The notes under the pieces were generated by a model. It ran no database searches and was not told where the DNA came from. It saw only the letters and a program-made list of their open reading frames with translations. Positions 7,160-16,200 of a stretch of DNA of 64,000 nt are shown here, piece after piece (the stretch's first letter is position 1; each line of letters begins with the position of its first letter). The position numbers and the translations under genes were made by a program. Location: the NCBI RefSeq assembly GCF_002217755.1, contig NZ_BCFL01000021.1, forward strand, positions 62,001 to 126,000. The letters are read 5' to 3'. The stretch is from Streptomyces hyaluromycini. Lineage in GTDB: Bacteria; Actinomycetota; Actinomycetes; Streptomycetales; Streptomycetaceae.

Positions 7160-7774
7160 ATGAGGAATGAAAGTGATCGGACGGTTGCGGTGAGTGTCGA
7201 CTGGGATGCCGAGGCGGCCCGGTTCGACGAGGAGCCGGATCATGGCCTCGGTGCGCCCGAGGTCCGCGCGGCCTGGGCGGAGCGGATCCGGGCGTGGCTG
7301 CCCGCCCGCCCCGCCGACGTTCTCGACCTCGGCTGCGGCACCGGCAGCCTGTCCCTCCTCGCCGCCGAGCAGGGCCATCGCGTCACCGGGGTCGACAGCT
7401 CCCCGGCGATGGTGGAGCGGGCCCGCGCCAAGCTCGCCGGCCGTGACGCGGTGTTCCTGCTCGGCGACGCGGCGGCACCGCCGGTGGGCGAGCGGCTGTT
7501 CGACACCGTGCTCGTACGGCATGTGCTGTGGACGCTGCCCGACCCCGCGCGCGTGCTCCGGCACTGGCGTGGGCTGCTCCGGCCCGGAGGGCGGTTCGTG
7601 CTGGTGGAGGGCGTGTGGGGAGCCGTCGCCCCGGTCGGCATACCCGCCGAGCGGCTCACCGCCCTGCTCGCACCGCTCGCCGCGGACGTGCGCGTGGAGC
7701 GGCTGTCCGCGGCGGCGGTGCTGTGGGGGAAGGAGGTGGACGACGAGCGGTACGCCGTGGTGGCGACGGTGTGA
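7160..7774 (+). CDS. Class I SAM-dependent methyltransferase
   Basis: 204 residues. Motif I VLDLGCGTGSLSLLAAEQG binds S-adenosylmethionine; VTGVDSSPAMVERARAK supplies the acidic motif II, and the post-motif LLRPGGRFVLVEG is typical of methyltransferase 11/25 domains. No substrate-specific feature is recognisable. The ATG lies about seven bases downstream of a possible -10 element and lacks a ribosome-binding site, suggesting a leaderless transcript. A tandem duplication covers its stop codon. Confidence 0.85.
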   Translation: MRNESDRTVAVSVDWDAEAARFDEEPDHGLGAPEVRAAWAERIRAWLPARPADVLDLGCGTGSLSLLAAEQGHRVTGVDSSPAMVERARAKLAGRDAVFLLGDAAAPPVGERLFDTVLVRHVLWTLPDPARVLRHWRGLLRPGGRFVLVEGVWGAVAPVGIPAERLTALLAPLAADVRVERLSAAAVLWGKEVDDERYAVVATV

Positions 7775-7817
7775 GGGGCGCGTCAGGACAGACGGTGTGA
7801 GGGGCGCTTCAGGACAG
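7766..7817. repeat. 26-bp tandem duplication spanning two gene ends
   Basis: Bases 7766-7791 and 7792-7817 are 25/26 identical (starting ACGGTGTGAGGGGCGC). The first copy contains the methyltransferase stop, the second the stop of the convergent DUF402 gene; a TCA triplet occurs at the matching place in both. Confidence 0.85.
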
Positions 7818-8309
7818 CAGGGCCGCGAAATCCGGCTCACGGGCCAGCGCCTCCAGCGTGTCGAGCGAGGCCGTGGCTGCCGCCGCGGCCTCCGGGTCCC
7901 GCTCCGCAAGACCGCTCTCGGCGAACTCGTCCTCGTCCAGCCGGCGTACGTCCGTGCCGTCGGCGGAGCGCCACAGGTCCAGGTCGAGGTCCTCGACGAC
8001 CAGCCGGCCGCCGCTGAGTGTCGCCGGCCGGGTGACGTCGCAGTACCAGCCCTTCAGCGTGCCGTCGGCGGCCCGGACCTCCTTCACCGCGTACCAGCGG
8101 TCGCGCCAGTAGAACTCGGTGAAGACATCGCCCTGTTCGAAGCGGACGAAGCCGAAGTCGCGGGGCGTGTCGCCGGCCCAGGGGGCGCGTACGGCGATCC
8201 GGGTGCCGTCGTCGTGCAGCAGCTCGGCGGGGTAACGGATCTTCGTGCGGCCCGCCTTGACCAGCACGACGTCCACCGTGCCCGCCGGTTCAGCCGAGTT
8301 CACGGACAT
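7809..8309 (-). CDS. DUF402 domain protein (possible nucleotide phosphatase)
   Basis: 166 residues. The DUF402 core is recognisable from FEQGDVFTEFYWRDRWYAVKEV through LKGWYCDVTRPATLSGG to VEDLDLDLWRSADG, where conserved Asp residues coordinate divalent metal. Characterised members include nucleoside di/triphosphatases and the fosfomycin-pathway hydrolase FomD, so a metal-dependent pyrophosphate hydrolase is plausible. It starts inside the 3' end of the upstream acetyltransferase gene (overlap 8290-8309), implying co-transcription. The C-terminal 30 residues are acidic and Ala-rich. Confidence 0.82.
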   Translation of the reverse strand: MSVNSAEPAGTVDVVLVKAGRTKIRYPAELLHDDGTRIAVRAPWAGDTPRDFGFVRFEQGDVFTEFYWRDRWYAVKEVRAADGTLKGWYCDVTRPATLSGGRLVVEDLDLDLWRSADGTDVRRLDEDEFAESGLAERDPEAAAAATASLDTLEALAREPDFAALLS

Positions 8310-9219
8310 ACCTGACCTCCGTCGCGCAGATGTCGTACCCGAACCACTTGTTGATCGCCAGCATCGGGCCGTTGCCGCTGTCGTTGCCCGTGAATGCCTC
8401 CGTGCAGCCGGCGGCACGGGCGCGGTGCAATGAGTCGTTCTTGGCGAGCTTGGCCAGACCCCGGCCGCGGAAGGCACGGCCCGTGCCGGTCATGACGGTG
8501 CCGTACCGGGTGCCGCCGTCGGTGCGGGCCGCGCTGAAGGCGGCGGGACGGCCGTCGGCCAGGACGACCGAGGTCAGCTCCCGGCTGAACAGCGGATGCC
8601 GCCAGGTCCCGGCCAGCCAGGCCTCGTAGTCGGCGAACTCCGTGTCGATGTCGCTCGGTTCGTCCAGCGTCGTCTCCGCGTCCAGGGCGAAGAGCGGGCG
8701 CGGGTCGTCGGCGAAGTCGGCGGCGGTGCGCAGCTCCACGCCGGGCGGGGGAGTCCGCAGCGGGGGAAGGGCGCCGTGCGCGAGGTCGAGACGGAGGAAG
8801 TGGGCGGATCGGCTCGCGGTGTAGCCGCGCCGCTCGGCGAAGGCTCGGTTGGACGGGGCGTCCAGGACCCAGGCGTACGAGATGCTCGCGCCGACCGCCG
8901 ACAGGTGCGCCTCCGCCGTACGGACGAGGAGGGTGCCGGCGCCCCGGCCGGTGCGCTCCGGATGCACGTACACGTTGGCGAAGCCCTGGCCCGGTTCCGG
9001 GCTCTCGTGGGCGAGGCCGGCCTGGGCGGTGCCGACGACCTCGCCGTCCTCCTCCGCGATCAGCTGGCGGAAGCGGGCGTCGGGGTGGGTGTGCGTGAGG
9101 TCGTGGACCAGGGACTCCGGGGTGAACAGCATGAAAGGGAGGGCGAGCTGCCGGACCCGGGAGAAGCCCTCGGCGTCGGACCGGACGTCGGGGCGCAGGT
9201 CACGCACGATCACTGTCAT
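8290..9219 (-). CDS. GNAT family N-acetyltransferase (two GNAT-like halves)
   Basis: 309 residues, about twice the length of a single GNAT domain. The N-terminal half has NVYVHPERTGRGAGTLLVRTAEAH (acetyl-CoA loop R-x-G-R-G-A-G) and NRAFAERRGYTASRS; the second half has the motif-A-like GTGRAFRGRGLAKLAKNDSLHRARAAG and ends NKWFGYDICATEVRYVREL. Tandem GNATs of this layout include MshD-like and antibiotic-modifying enzymes, but no substrate can be assigned. The start MTVIVRDLRPD was chosen because the upstream in-frame residues lack conserved sequence. It overlaps DUF402 and is divergent from a GntR gene. Confidence 0.83.
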   Translation of the reverse strand: MTVIVRDLRPDVRSDAEGFSRVRQLALPFMLFTPESLVHDLTHTHPDARFRQLIAEEDGEVVGTAQAGLAHESPEPGQGFANVYVHPERTGRGAGTLLVRTAEAHLSAVGASISYAWVLDAPSNRAFAERRGYTASRSAHFLRLDLAHGALPPLRTPPPGVELRTAADFADDPRPLFALDAETTLDEPSDIDTEFADYEAWLAGTWRHPLFSRELTSVVLADGRPAAFSAARTDGGTRYGTVMTGTGRAFRGRGLAKLAKNDSLHRARAAGCTEAFTGNDSGNGPMLAINKWFGYDICATEVRYVRELG

Positions 9220-9288
9220 GAGCCGCACGCTATGCGGGACGTGTGCTGGATGCCTCTCATTTTCCGGCGCGTGCGGGAGAATCGGGCC

Positions 9289-9660
9289 GTGACCTTGAAG
9301 ATCCACATCGATGACAGCGCGCCGCCGTACGAGCAGGTGCGGGCGCAGATCTCCGAGCAGGCGCGGGGCGGGGTGCTGCCGGTGGGGTACCGGCTGCCGA
9401 CGGTCAGGGGGCTGGCCGAGTCGCTGGGCCTGGCGGTGAACACGGTGGCCAAGGCGTACCGGGCGCTGGAGACCGACGGGGTGATCGAGACCCGGGGCCG
9501 CAACGGAACGTTCGTCGCTGCGGCCGGCTCGGCCGCGGACCGCGAGGCGTCGCTGGCCGCGCAGGCCTACGCCGAGCGGGTGCGGCGGCTGGGGCTGGGG
9601 GAGGAGGAGGCGCTGGCCGCGGTGCGGGATGCGTTGCGGGCGGCGTACGGGGAGGGCTGA
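9289..9660 (+). CDS. GntR family regulator, YtrA subfamily
   Basis: 123 residues from a GTG start. The winged helix covers IHIDDSAPPYEQVRAQISEQARGG...GYRLPTVRGLAESLGLAVNTVAKAYRALETDGVIETRGRNGTFV (residues 3-80), followed by a short two-helix dimerisation tail, the YtrA type. YtrA regulators normally sit with ABC transporter genes; none is adjacent here, so its target is probably elsewhere or itself. It is divergent from the acetyltransferase with a 69-base gap. Confidence 0.88.
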   Translation: MTLKIHIDDSAPPYEQVRAQISEQARGGVLPVGYRLPTVRGLAESLGLAVNTVAKAYRALETDGVIETRGRNGTFVAAAGSAADREASLAAQAYAERVRRLGLGEEEALAAVRDALRAAYGEG

Positions 9661-9712
9661 GAGGAATCCGACGGTGCCGCACCCTGCTCGGCCTGAAGCG
9701 GGAAGCGTGGCG

Positions 9713-10483
9713 TCACCTGCTCGTGCTCGGCTCCGGTGTGCGGGTCACCGTCAGCCCTGCTGCCTGCGCCACCTTTCCGAACGCCACCGCGTCCCGGACC
9801 GCCGCTCCGCCCGGGTCGTTGTTGAAGTACGTGTAGACGTCGGCCTTCCTGGGGTATGCCGTGGCGATGCGGTCGATCCAGGTTTCCAGGGAGCGGCGGC
9901 CGTAGCGGGGCCACGGGGTGGCTCGGCCCTCGTGGAAGCGGACGTAGGCCCAGTCGGTGGTGCGCCAGAGGGGGGTCATGGGGTGGGCCTGGATGTCCGC
10001 CCAGCACAGGGCCGCGCCCCGGGATTCAAGGATCTCGCGGGTCTCCGGCGTCCACCACGAGTCGTGCCGGGGTTCGACCGCGACGCGAGTGCCCCGGGGG
10101 AAACACGCCAGGCAGGCGTCCAGCAGGCCCGGGTCCGCCTTGAGCGTCGGTGGGAGCTGGAGGAGGACCGGGCCCAGCCGGTCGCCGAGGCCCGCCGCGT
10201 GGGTCAGCAGGCGCTCGACCGGCTCCCCGGGGTCCTTCAGACGTTTGATGTGGGTGAGATAGCGGCTCGCCTTGACCGCGATCACGAAGTCCGGCGGGAC
10301 CCGGTCCCGCCAGGACGCGAAGTTCTCGCGGGTCGGGAGCCGGTAGAACGCGTTGTTCAGTTCGACTGTGGTGAACCGCTCCGCGTAGGCCTCCAGCCAC
10401 GAGCGCACGGGCACGTCGGCCGGGTACAGGACGCCCCGCCAGTCCTTGTACTGCCAGCCCGACGTTCCGATGAAGAGGGGCAT
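9713..10483 (-). CDS. DUF72 family protein (YecE-like TIM barrel)
   Basis: 256 residues. The family signature is present throughout: FIGTSGWQYKDWRG at the start, FTTVELNNAFYRLP, FVIAVKASRYLTHIKRL, LGPVLLQLPP, VAVEPRHDSWW and TYFNNDPGGAAVRDA at the end. DUF72 proteins fold as TIM barrels and have no settled function. Convergent with the YtrA-like gene and 19 bases from the AAA ATPase gene end, which it follows on the same strand and may share a transcript with. No export signal. Confidence 0.88.
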   Translation of the reverse strand: MPLFIGTSGWQYKDWRGVLYPADVPVRSWLEAYAERFTTVELNNAFYRLPTRENFASWRDRVPPDFVIAVKASRYLTHIKRLKDPGEPVERLLTHAAGLGDRLGPVLLQLPPTLKADPGLLDACLACFPRGTRVAVEPRHDSWWTPETREILESRGAALCWADIQAHPMTPLWRTTDWAYVRFHEGRATPWPRYGRRSLETWIDRIATAYPRKADVYTYFNNDPGGAAVRDAVAFGKVAQAAGLTVTRTPEPSTSR

Positions 10484-10502
10484 ACCCCTATCAAAGCACC
10501 GG

Positions 10503-11612
10503 CTAGAGGTACAGGCCCGCGTCCGCGCCCTCCCGCGCCCCCGGTACCGAGGTCGGCGTCGTGCCCCGGCGCAGTGCGTACAGCTCCGCCAGGGTCGCCC
10601 CGTCCCGGCCCACCGCTTCCTCCCGGCCGACGGCCTCCCCGCCGAGCCAGTTCACCGCTTCGCGGTGGGTCAGCGGGCCCACCTCGATCCGGGCCAGGCA
10701 GCGGCCGGGGCGGACCACGGCGGGGTGCAGCCGCTCCAGGTCCTCGTTGGTGGTGACACCGACCAGGACGTTGCGGCCCTGGCCGAGCAGACCGTCGGTG
10801 AGGTTCAGCAGCCGGGACAGCGCCTGGCCCGCCGTGTGCTTGGCCTCGCCGCGGATCAGCTCGTCGCAGTCCTCCAGCAACAGCAGCCGCCAGCGGCCCT
10901 TGCCGGCGCCGTCCTCCTCGCCGATCGCGATGTCCATCAGATAGCCGACGTCGGAGAAGAGCCGCTCCGGGTCGAGGACGCAGTCCACCTGGCACCAGTC
11001 CCGCCAGGAACGGGCGAGGGTGCGCAGGGCGGAGGTCTTGCCGGTGCCCGGCGGGCCGTGCAGCAGCAGGAGCCGGCCCGCGATGTCCTCCGGCGTCGTC
11101 TTCATCAGACGGTCCATCGCGTCCGCGACCGGTGCCGTGTAGTTGGCGCGGACCTCGTCCCAGGTGCCCGCGGAGATCTGCCGGGTGGTGCGGTGCGGGC
11201 CGCGGCGCGGCGAGACGTACCAGAAACCCATGGTCACGTTCTCCGGCTGCGGTTCCGGCTCGTCCGCCGCGCCGTCCGTCGTCTCGTTGAGCACCTTGGC
11301 GGCCAGCTCGGCGGTGGTGGCGGTGACGGTGACGTCGGCGCCCCGGTTCCAGCGGGAGACCAGCAGCGTCCAGCCGTCGCCCTCCGCGAGGGTCGCGCTG
11401 CGGTCGTCGTCGCGCGCCACCCGCAGCACCCGCGCCTCCTTCGGCAGCAGGGTCGCCCCGGAGCGCACCCGGTCGATGTTCACCGCGTGCGAGTACGGCT
11501 GCTCGCCCGTCGCGAAGCGGCCGAGGAACAGCGCGTCGACGACATCGGACGGGGAGTCGGAGTCGTCGACGTTGAGCCGGATCGGCAGCGTCTCGTGCGG
11601 CTTGGCAGACAT
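10503..11612 (-). CDS. AAA family ATPase (DUF5925-type)
   Basis: 369 residues from the ATG giving MSAKPHETLPIRL; a GTG 18 bases further upstream is possible and neither has a convincing ribosome-binding site. The N-terminal 170 residues form a domain without recognisable motifs, ending TWDEVRANYTAPV. The AAA module follows: Walker A LLLLHGPPGTGKTSALR, Walker B RLLLLEDCDELI, sensor 1 NVLVGVTTNEDLERLHPAVVRPGRC with an arginine finger. Such proteins are common in actinomycetes as AAA ATPases of unknown substrate; remodelling of a protein complex is the general role. It is divergent from the glycoside hydrolase gene at 11810. Confidence 0.83.
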   Translation of the reverse strand: MSAKPHETLPIRLNVDDSDSPSDVVDALFLGRFATGEQPYSHAVNIDRVRSGATLLPKEARVLRVARDDDRSATLAEGDGWTLLVSRWNRGADVTVTATTAELAAKVLNETTDGAADEPEPQPENVTMGFWYVSPRRGPHRTTRQISAGTWDEVRANYTAPVADAMDRLMKTTPEDIAGRLLLLHGPPGTGKTSALRTLARSWRDWCQVDCVLDPERLFSDVGYLMDIAIGEEDGAGKGRWRLLLLEDCDELIRGEAKHTAGQALSRLLNLTDGLLGQGRNVLVGVTTNEDLERLHPAVVRPGRCLARIEVGPLTHREAVNWLGGEAVGREEAVGRDGATLAELYALRRGTTPTSVPGAREGADAGLYL

Positions 11613-11809
11613 GCCGCCATGATCCGTCACCGGGGCCCGCGGCGCACCCGTTTTCCGAAGTGGGAGGGGAGTGTCGGGTGCGCACCGAGCTTCCGGAGTA
11701 TCCCGAGGAGGTCACGCGCGCGACCCCGGAGTGCACCCGATCCTGTTACACGGCTGTCGATCCCCGATACCTGCCCCCGGGGCGATTTCCGCCATTACTG
11801 TTGTCCTTG

Positions 11810-13234
11810 ATGGGACGTCATGGGTGGAATTCGGAGGCTCGGCGGTGGCGGCTCACCGCCCTGCTCGGGGTGGGGGTGGCCGCTCTCGCCCTGATCGTGA
11901 CACTGGTCAGCACACTTTCCGGGGGCGGCGCCGGCACCGCGGGCACCACCCGCGACGGCGACAAGGTGCACGGCACCCCCGCCACCCCGCCGGACACCAC
12001 CGAGCCGTACGTGGGCTGGGGCTTCACCCACACCCAGTACAGCGCCGACGAGGGCAGTGCGCAGGCCACCCGGCGGGTCGAGGACCTGCTGTCCCAGGAC
12101 GCCGGGCTGCCGCAGAACCAGGCCATCATGGGCTGGGGCGCCGACAACCCCGAGCCGGTGAAGGGGCGTTACGACTTCGGCGCCCTGGACCGGCGCGTCG
12201 ACTTCATGCGCAGGTCGGGCGGCACCCCGGTGATCACCCTGTGCTGCTCCCCGGACTGGATGAAGGGCGGCAGGGCGGGGGTGAACAACACCGACTGGAG
12301 CCAGGCCGCCCTGGAGACCGCGCCCACCCCCGACCACTACCAGGACTACGCCGACATCGCCGCGACCGTCGCCAAGCGCTACCCGGACGTACGGCACTTC
12401 ATCGTCTGGAACGAGTTCAAGGGCTTCTGGAACAACGCGAAGGGCCGCTGGGACTACGAGGGCTACACCGAGCTCTACAACCTCGTCTACAAGGCGTTGA
12501 AGGCCGTGAACAAGGACATCATGGTCGGCGGGCCGTACCTCGTCATGGACAGCTTCGACCCGCGCCAGACCGAGAACGCCTCCGCCACCCTCAAGGGCGC
12601 CTGGGGCGTCATGGACCAGCGGGTCGTCGACGCCTTCGACTACTGGAACACCCACAAGGCGGGCGCCGACTTCGTGGTCGTCGACGGGTCCAGCTACACC
12701 AACGACGACGACCTGCTGCCGGACGAGTTCGCCGCCACGGAGAAGCTGACCTACGTCAGCGAGTGGGTGCGGAAGCAGACGCACGACCTGCCGCTGTGGT
12801 GGGCCGAGTACTACGTCGAGCCCGCCGACGGCCGGGACCGACGCGACGGCTGGACCGAGGACCACCGGGTCGCCGTCCAGGCCACCGGCATGATCGCCCT
12901 GGCCGAGGGCGGCGCCGGCTCCGGCTTCTACTGGAACCCGGAGGACGAGAAGGGCGGCGACTGCGCCGGCTGCCTGTGGACGACGACCGACAGCGGGGAC
13001 GGCGGGCAGGCACTGCCCATGTACGACCTGGTGTCGCGGTTCGGAAAGGCGTTCCCGCCGGGGACCAGGTACGAGACGGTCTCCGTCGCCCAGGACGACG
13101 TGCCCAACGTGCGCGTCCTCGCCAGCGACCGGACCGTCCTGGTGGTCAACACCCTCGACCGGGCGATCAGCGCCCAGGTGGACGGGAAGCGGTTCGACAT
13201 GAAGCCGTACGAGGTGAAGTGGCTCACCAGGTGA
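11810..13234 (+). CDS. Secreted/membrane-anchored glycoside hydrolase (clan GH-A, GH39-like)
   Basis: 474 residues. A single hydrophobic segment (about 15-38) follows a basic start, so the enzyme is exported or anchored as a type II membrane protein. The catalytic barrel carries HFIVWNEFKGFW with Glu202 as likely acid/base and LPLWWAEYYVEP with Glu333 as likely nucleophile, the spacing expected of clan GH-A, closest to beta-xylosidase-like GH39 proteins. The gene converges on the polysaccharide operon and shares its terminator hairpin, so it may trim or recycle that polymer. The ATG at 11810 was chosen; a TTG at 11801 is an alternative. Confidence 0.8.
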   Translation: MGRHGWNSEARRWRLTALLGVGVAALALIVTLVSTLSGGGAGTAGTTRDGDKVHGTPATPPDTTEPYVGWGFTHTQYSADEGSAQATRRVEDLLSQDAGLPQNQAIMGWGADNPEPVKGRYDFGALDRRVDFMRRSGGTPVITLCCSPDWMKGGRAGVNNTDWSQAALETAPTPDHYQDYADIAATVAKRYPDVRHFIVWNEFKGFWNNAKGRWDYEGYTELYNLVYKALKAVNKDIMVGGPYLVMDSFDPRQTENASATLKGAWGVMDQRVVDAFDYWNTHKAGADFVVVDGSSYTNDDDLLPDEFAATEKLTYVSEWVRKQTHDLPLWWAEYYVEPADGRDRRDGWTEDHRVAVQATGMIALAEGGAGSGFYWNPEDEKGGDCAGCLWTTTDSGDGGQALPMYDLVSRFGKAFPPGTRYETVSVAQDDVPNVRVLASDRTVLVVNTLDRAISAQVDGKRFDMKPYEVKWLTR

Positions 13235-13251
13235 ACCCGGTGAGCCACTTC
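13216..13251. terminator. Bidirectional terminator overlapping the glycoside hydrolase stop
   Basis: GAAGTGGCTCACC (13216-13228) and GGTGAGCCACTTC (13239-13251) make a perfect 13-bp stem with a 10-nt loop. The left arm lies within the last codons of the hydrolase gene and the right arm 8 bases beyond the end of the convergent polysaccharide operon. Confidence 0.8.
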
Positions 13252-13258
13252 GGCCCCG

Positions 13259-16200
13259 TCAGTTGAGCGTCAGGAACCGCTGCGCCAGCGAGGCCAGCAG
13301 TACCGCGAGCAGTGGCAGCGAGAACCAGAAGCTGCCCTGCAGCCACCGCAGCTGACGCACCCCGGGCCGGACCGCGACCCTGACCACCTCGCGGGCCGTC
13401 AGCAGCAGGATCAGCGCGACGGCGGCGAGACCGCCGATCACCGACCACGGCGTCCAGGTGATCCGCGGCCCGATCGGCCCCGGATCCGGCTTCGCCACCG
13501 CGCCCGCGGGCCGCGTGCGCAGCGCGTACATGGTGGCGTCGTCGTTGACCAGGACCTTCGTCAGATCCTGCCGGTTGTCCAGGTTCTGGATCAGCCGGCT
13601 CTCCCAGGCCGCCGAGTAGCCGGCGTCCATCTGGAGATAGGTGACCTGACTCCTGTTGATCATCAGATACGAGTTCGGACCGGCGTCCTTGAGCGCCTTG
13701 ACCAGGCTCGACACCAGCACCGGGTCGGTCGGGGCGAGCGTCGGCACATAGTCGACCCGCTCCATGTCCTTCGCGCCCCACGGGATCGCCGGGGTCACGT
13801 CGTTGACCGTGTCGTTGCTCAGCCACAGCAGCCGTACCGTCGGCCTGTCGTGGGCGTAGACGTAGTCCATGGCGGCGACCTCGCCGGGCCGGACCCGCTC
13901 GAAGGACTCGTTGCCCCAACGCGCCACCAGGAAGCCGCCCATGAGCAGCAGCCCGGCCATGAGCGCGGCCACCGGCGCCAGGCTGACCTTGTCCTTCTCC
14001 CGTTCCTTCGCCGTGGCGCCGGTGCGCGGGAACAGGGCGAGCCCGGCCAGCAGGGCCGCGCCCGGCAGGGCGAACATGAAGACCCGCAGCGCCATCTCGC
14101 CGCCGTAGGACTGCATGCCGAAGCCCAGGAACGGGACGAAGGTCAGGACCAGCAGGGAACGCTCGCGGTACCGGTGGAAGCGGCGGCGCCACCAGCCCCA
14201 GACGGCGAACGTCATCATGCTCCCGGCCAGCAGGACCCGGACGTACAGGACCAGCTTGTGGGTCGAACTCCCGCCCTGGATACGGCCGGAGACCGACGTG
14301 GAGACATTGCTGCCGACCCCGCCGACCCCGCCGAACAGCTCGTTGAAGTGCCCGGACCAGTACGGCTCGGCCATGAAGCCCAGCCAGACGGCCGCGACCA
14401 CCCCGAACAGGATCGGCAGGCCCCGCAGTTCGGACCTGCCCATCAGGACCAGGGCCGCCAGCACGCCCAGCATCACGAACGGGGTGAGCTGGTGCGCCGG
14501 GACCGTCGCCGCGTACAGGCCGACCAGCACCATGAGCAGCACGGCCTGTTGACGGCGGTTCGCCGGCTCGACCTCCGCCTCGCCCGGCCGGAACCTCGTC
14601 CATATGACGTGCGGGGCGCGGAACCAGACGAGCAGGATCGCCACGAACATCAGATAGAGCAGGTAGGTGAAGCCCTGCGGGGAGAAGTAGTCCTGGCCGA
14701 CCCAGCCGCACAGCACGAAGATCCAGATGCCGGTCCACTTCGCCCGCCAGCTCGCCCGCAGCGACCGTACGAGCAGGAACATCGGTGCCAGATACGCGAG
14801 TTGGATGAACGTCGGCCACCAGCGGATGACCTCGGTGAAGTCCGTGACCCCGCACGCCCGGCCGATGAACGCGGCCGCAGCGAAGAAGCCCGGCCAGCTC
14901 CAGCGGGCGTCCAGGTCCGGTACGGCCGAACCGGTGCGGTCGATGTAGTCGATGAACCCGAGGTGCTGCCAGGCGGTCGGGAAGCGCGGCTCCGTCTCGA
15001 TCACGGCGGGCAGCGCATGCAGCGACACGACCGTCGCCAGCAGTGTGACCAGCAACAGCGCCTTGTGCTCCCGGCGCAGCCAGAGCAGCGCGGCGAACAC
15101 CGTGACCAGCAGCGCCGCCCCGGCCAGCGTCGGCAGCGGCAGCACCGAGATCAGCCCGAGCCCGCCCATCCGGTCCAGGTCGGCGTCGTCGAGCCGGGCC
15201 GCCGGCACCCAGTAGAGCAGCAGGGCGGCGACCAGGAGACAGCCGAGGACGACTCCCGATCGGGTGGGCGTCAGCCGCTCCCGCAGCGAGCGCGCGGGCT
15301 CGGACTCCTCCGGAGCCCCGGCCGGCACCGCCGCCGCCTCCTCCGACCCCGGCTCCGGCTTCGGTACGGCCGCCGTCCCGAACGGCGCGTCGACCTCCGC
15401 CTCCTTCAGCAGCGAGACCTCGGCAGGCCCCAGCGAGGCCTCCGCGTGCGGCTCCCTCTCCTCCACCGGCAACCCCAGGTTCCGCGGCGGCCGAAGCGCC
15501 CACGTCGGCCGGTCGTCCGGTCGGACAACGGGCGTACCCGCGGGCGGAGTTCCCGGACCCGGCCGGACGTCCGGGCGCCGCTCCACATGGTCGAAGTCCA
15601 CATGGATGCCGAGCGCGAGGGTGTCGGTGTCCAGCGCCCACGCCGGGCCCCGCCTGCGCGGTGCGGCGGCCGCCGGGACCTCGCGCGCGCCCAGGTCGGC
15701 GAGGTCGCCGTCCGGTGCCGCGTCCTCCGGGATCTCGGCCGGGGCCGTCCGGAGCGTCTTCCACAGCCGGGGCGCCGCGATCGTCACGATCACCGCGAGG
15801 CTGGAGATCTCGGCCACGCCGGCGCCGGTCAGCCCCATCCGGGGCAGCAGCAGCAGGGTCAGTCCGAGCACCAGCACACACAACAGGCCCTGCAGCCAGG
15901 CCAGTCCGGCGGTACGGCTCTGCGCGCGCAGCACCGCGAAGTACGTCTCCATCACGACCCGGAGCAGTGCGCCGACCGCGAACCAGCGCAGCAGCGGGGT
16001 CGCCGCGTCCGCGTAGCCGGGGCCGAACACGCCGAGGATCCAGGGCGCCCCGAAGAACAGCAGCGCGCAGATGGGGATCATGATCCGGGCCATCCGCTTC
16101 AGCGCGGCCCGGGTGTTGCCGGCCAGCCGGGCCGGGTCGTGGGAGCCCTCGACGGTCAGCGAGGCGCCCATGTTGATGGCGAGCAGGTTGGTGGTGCCGC

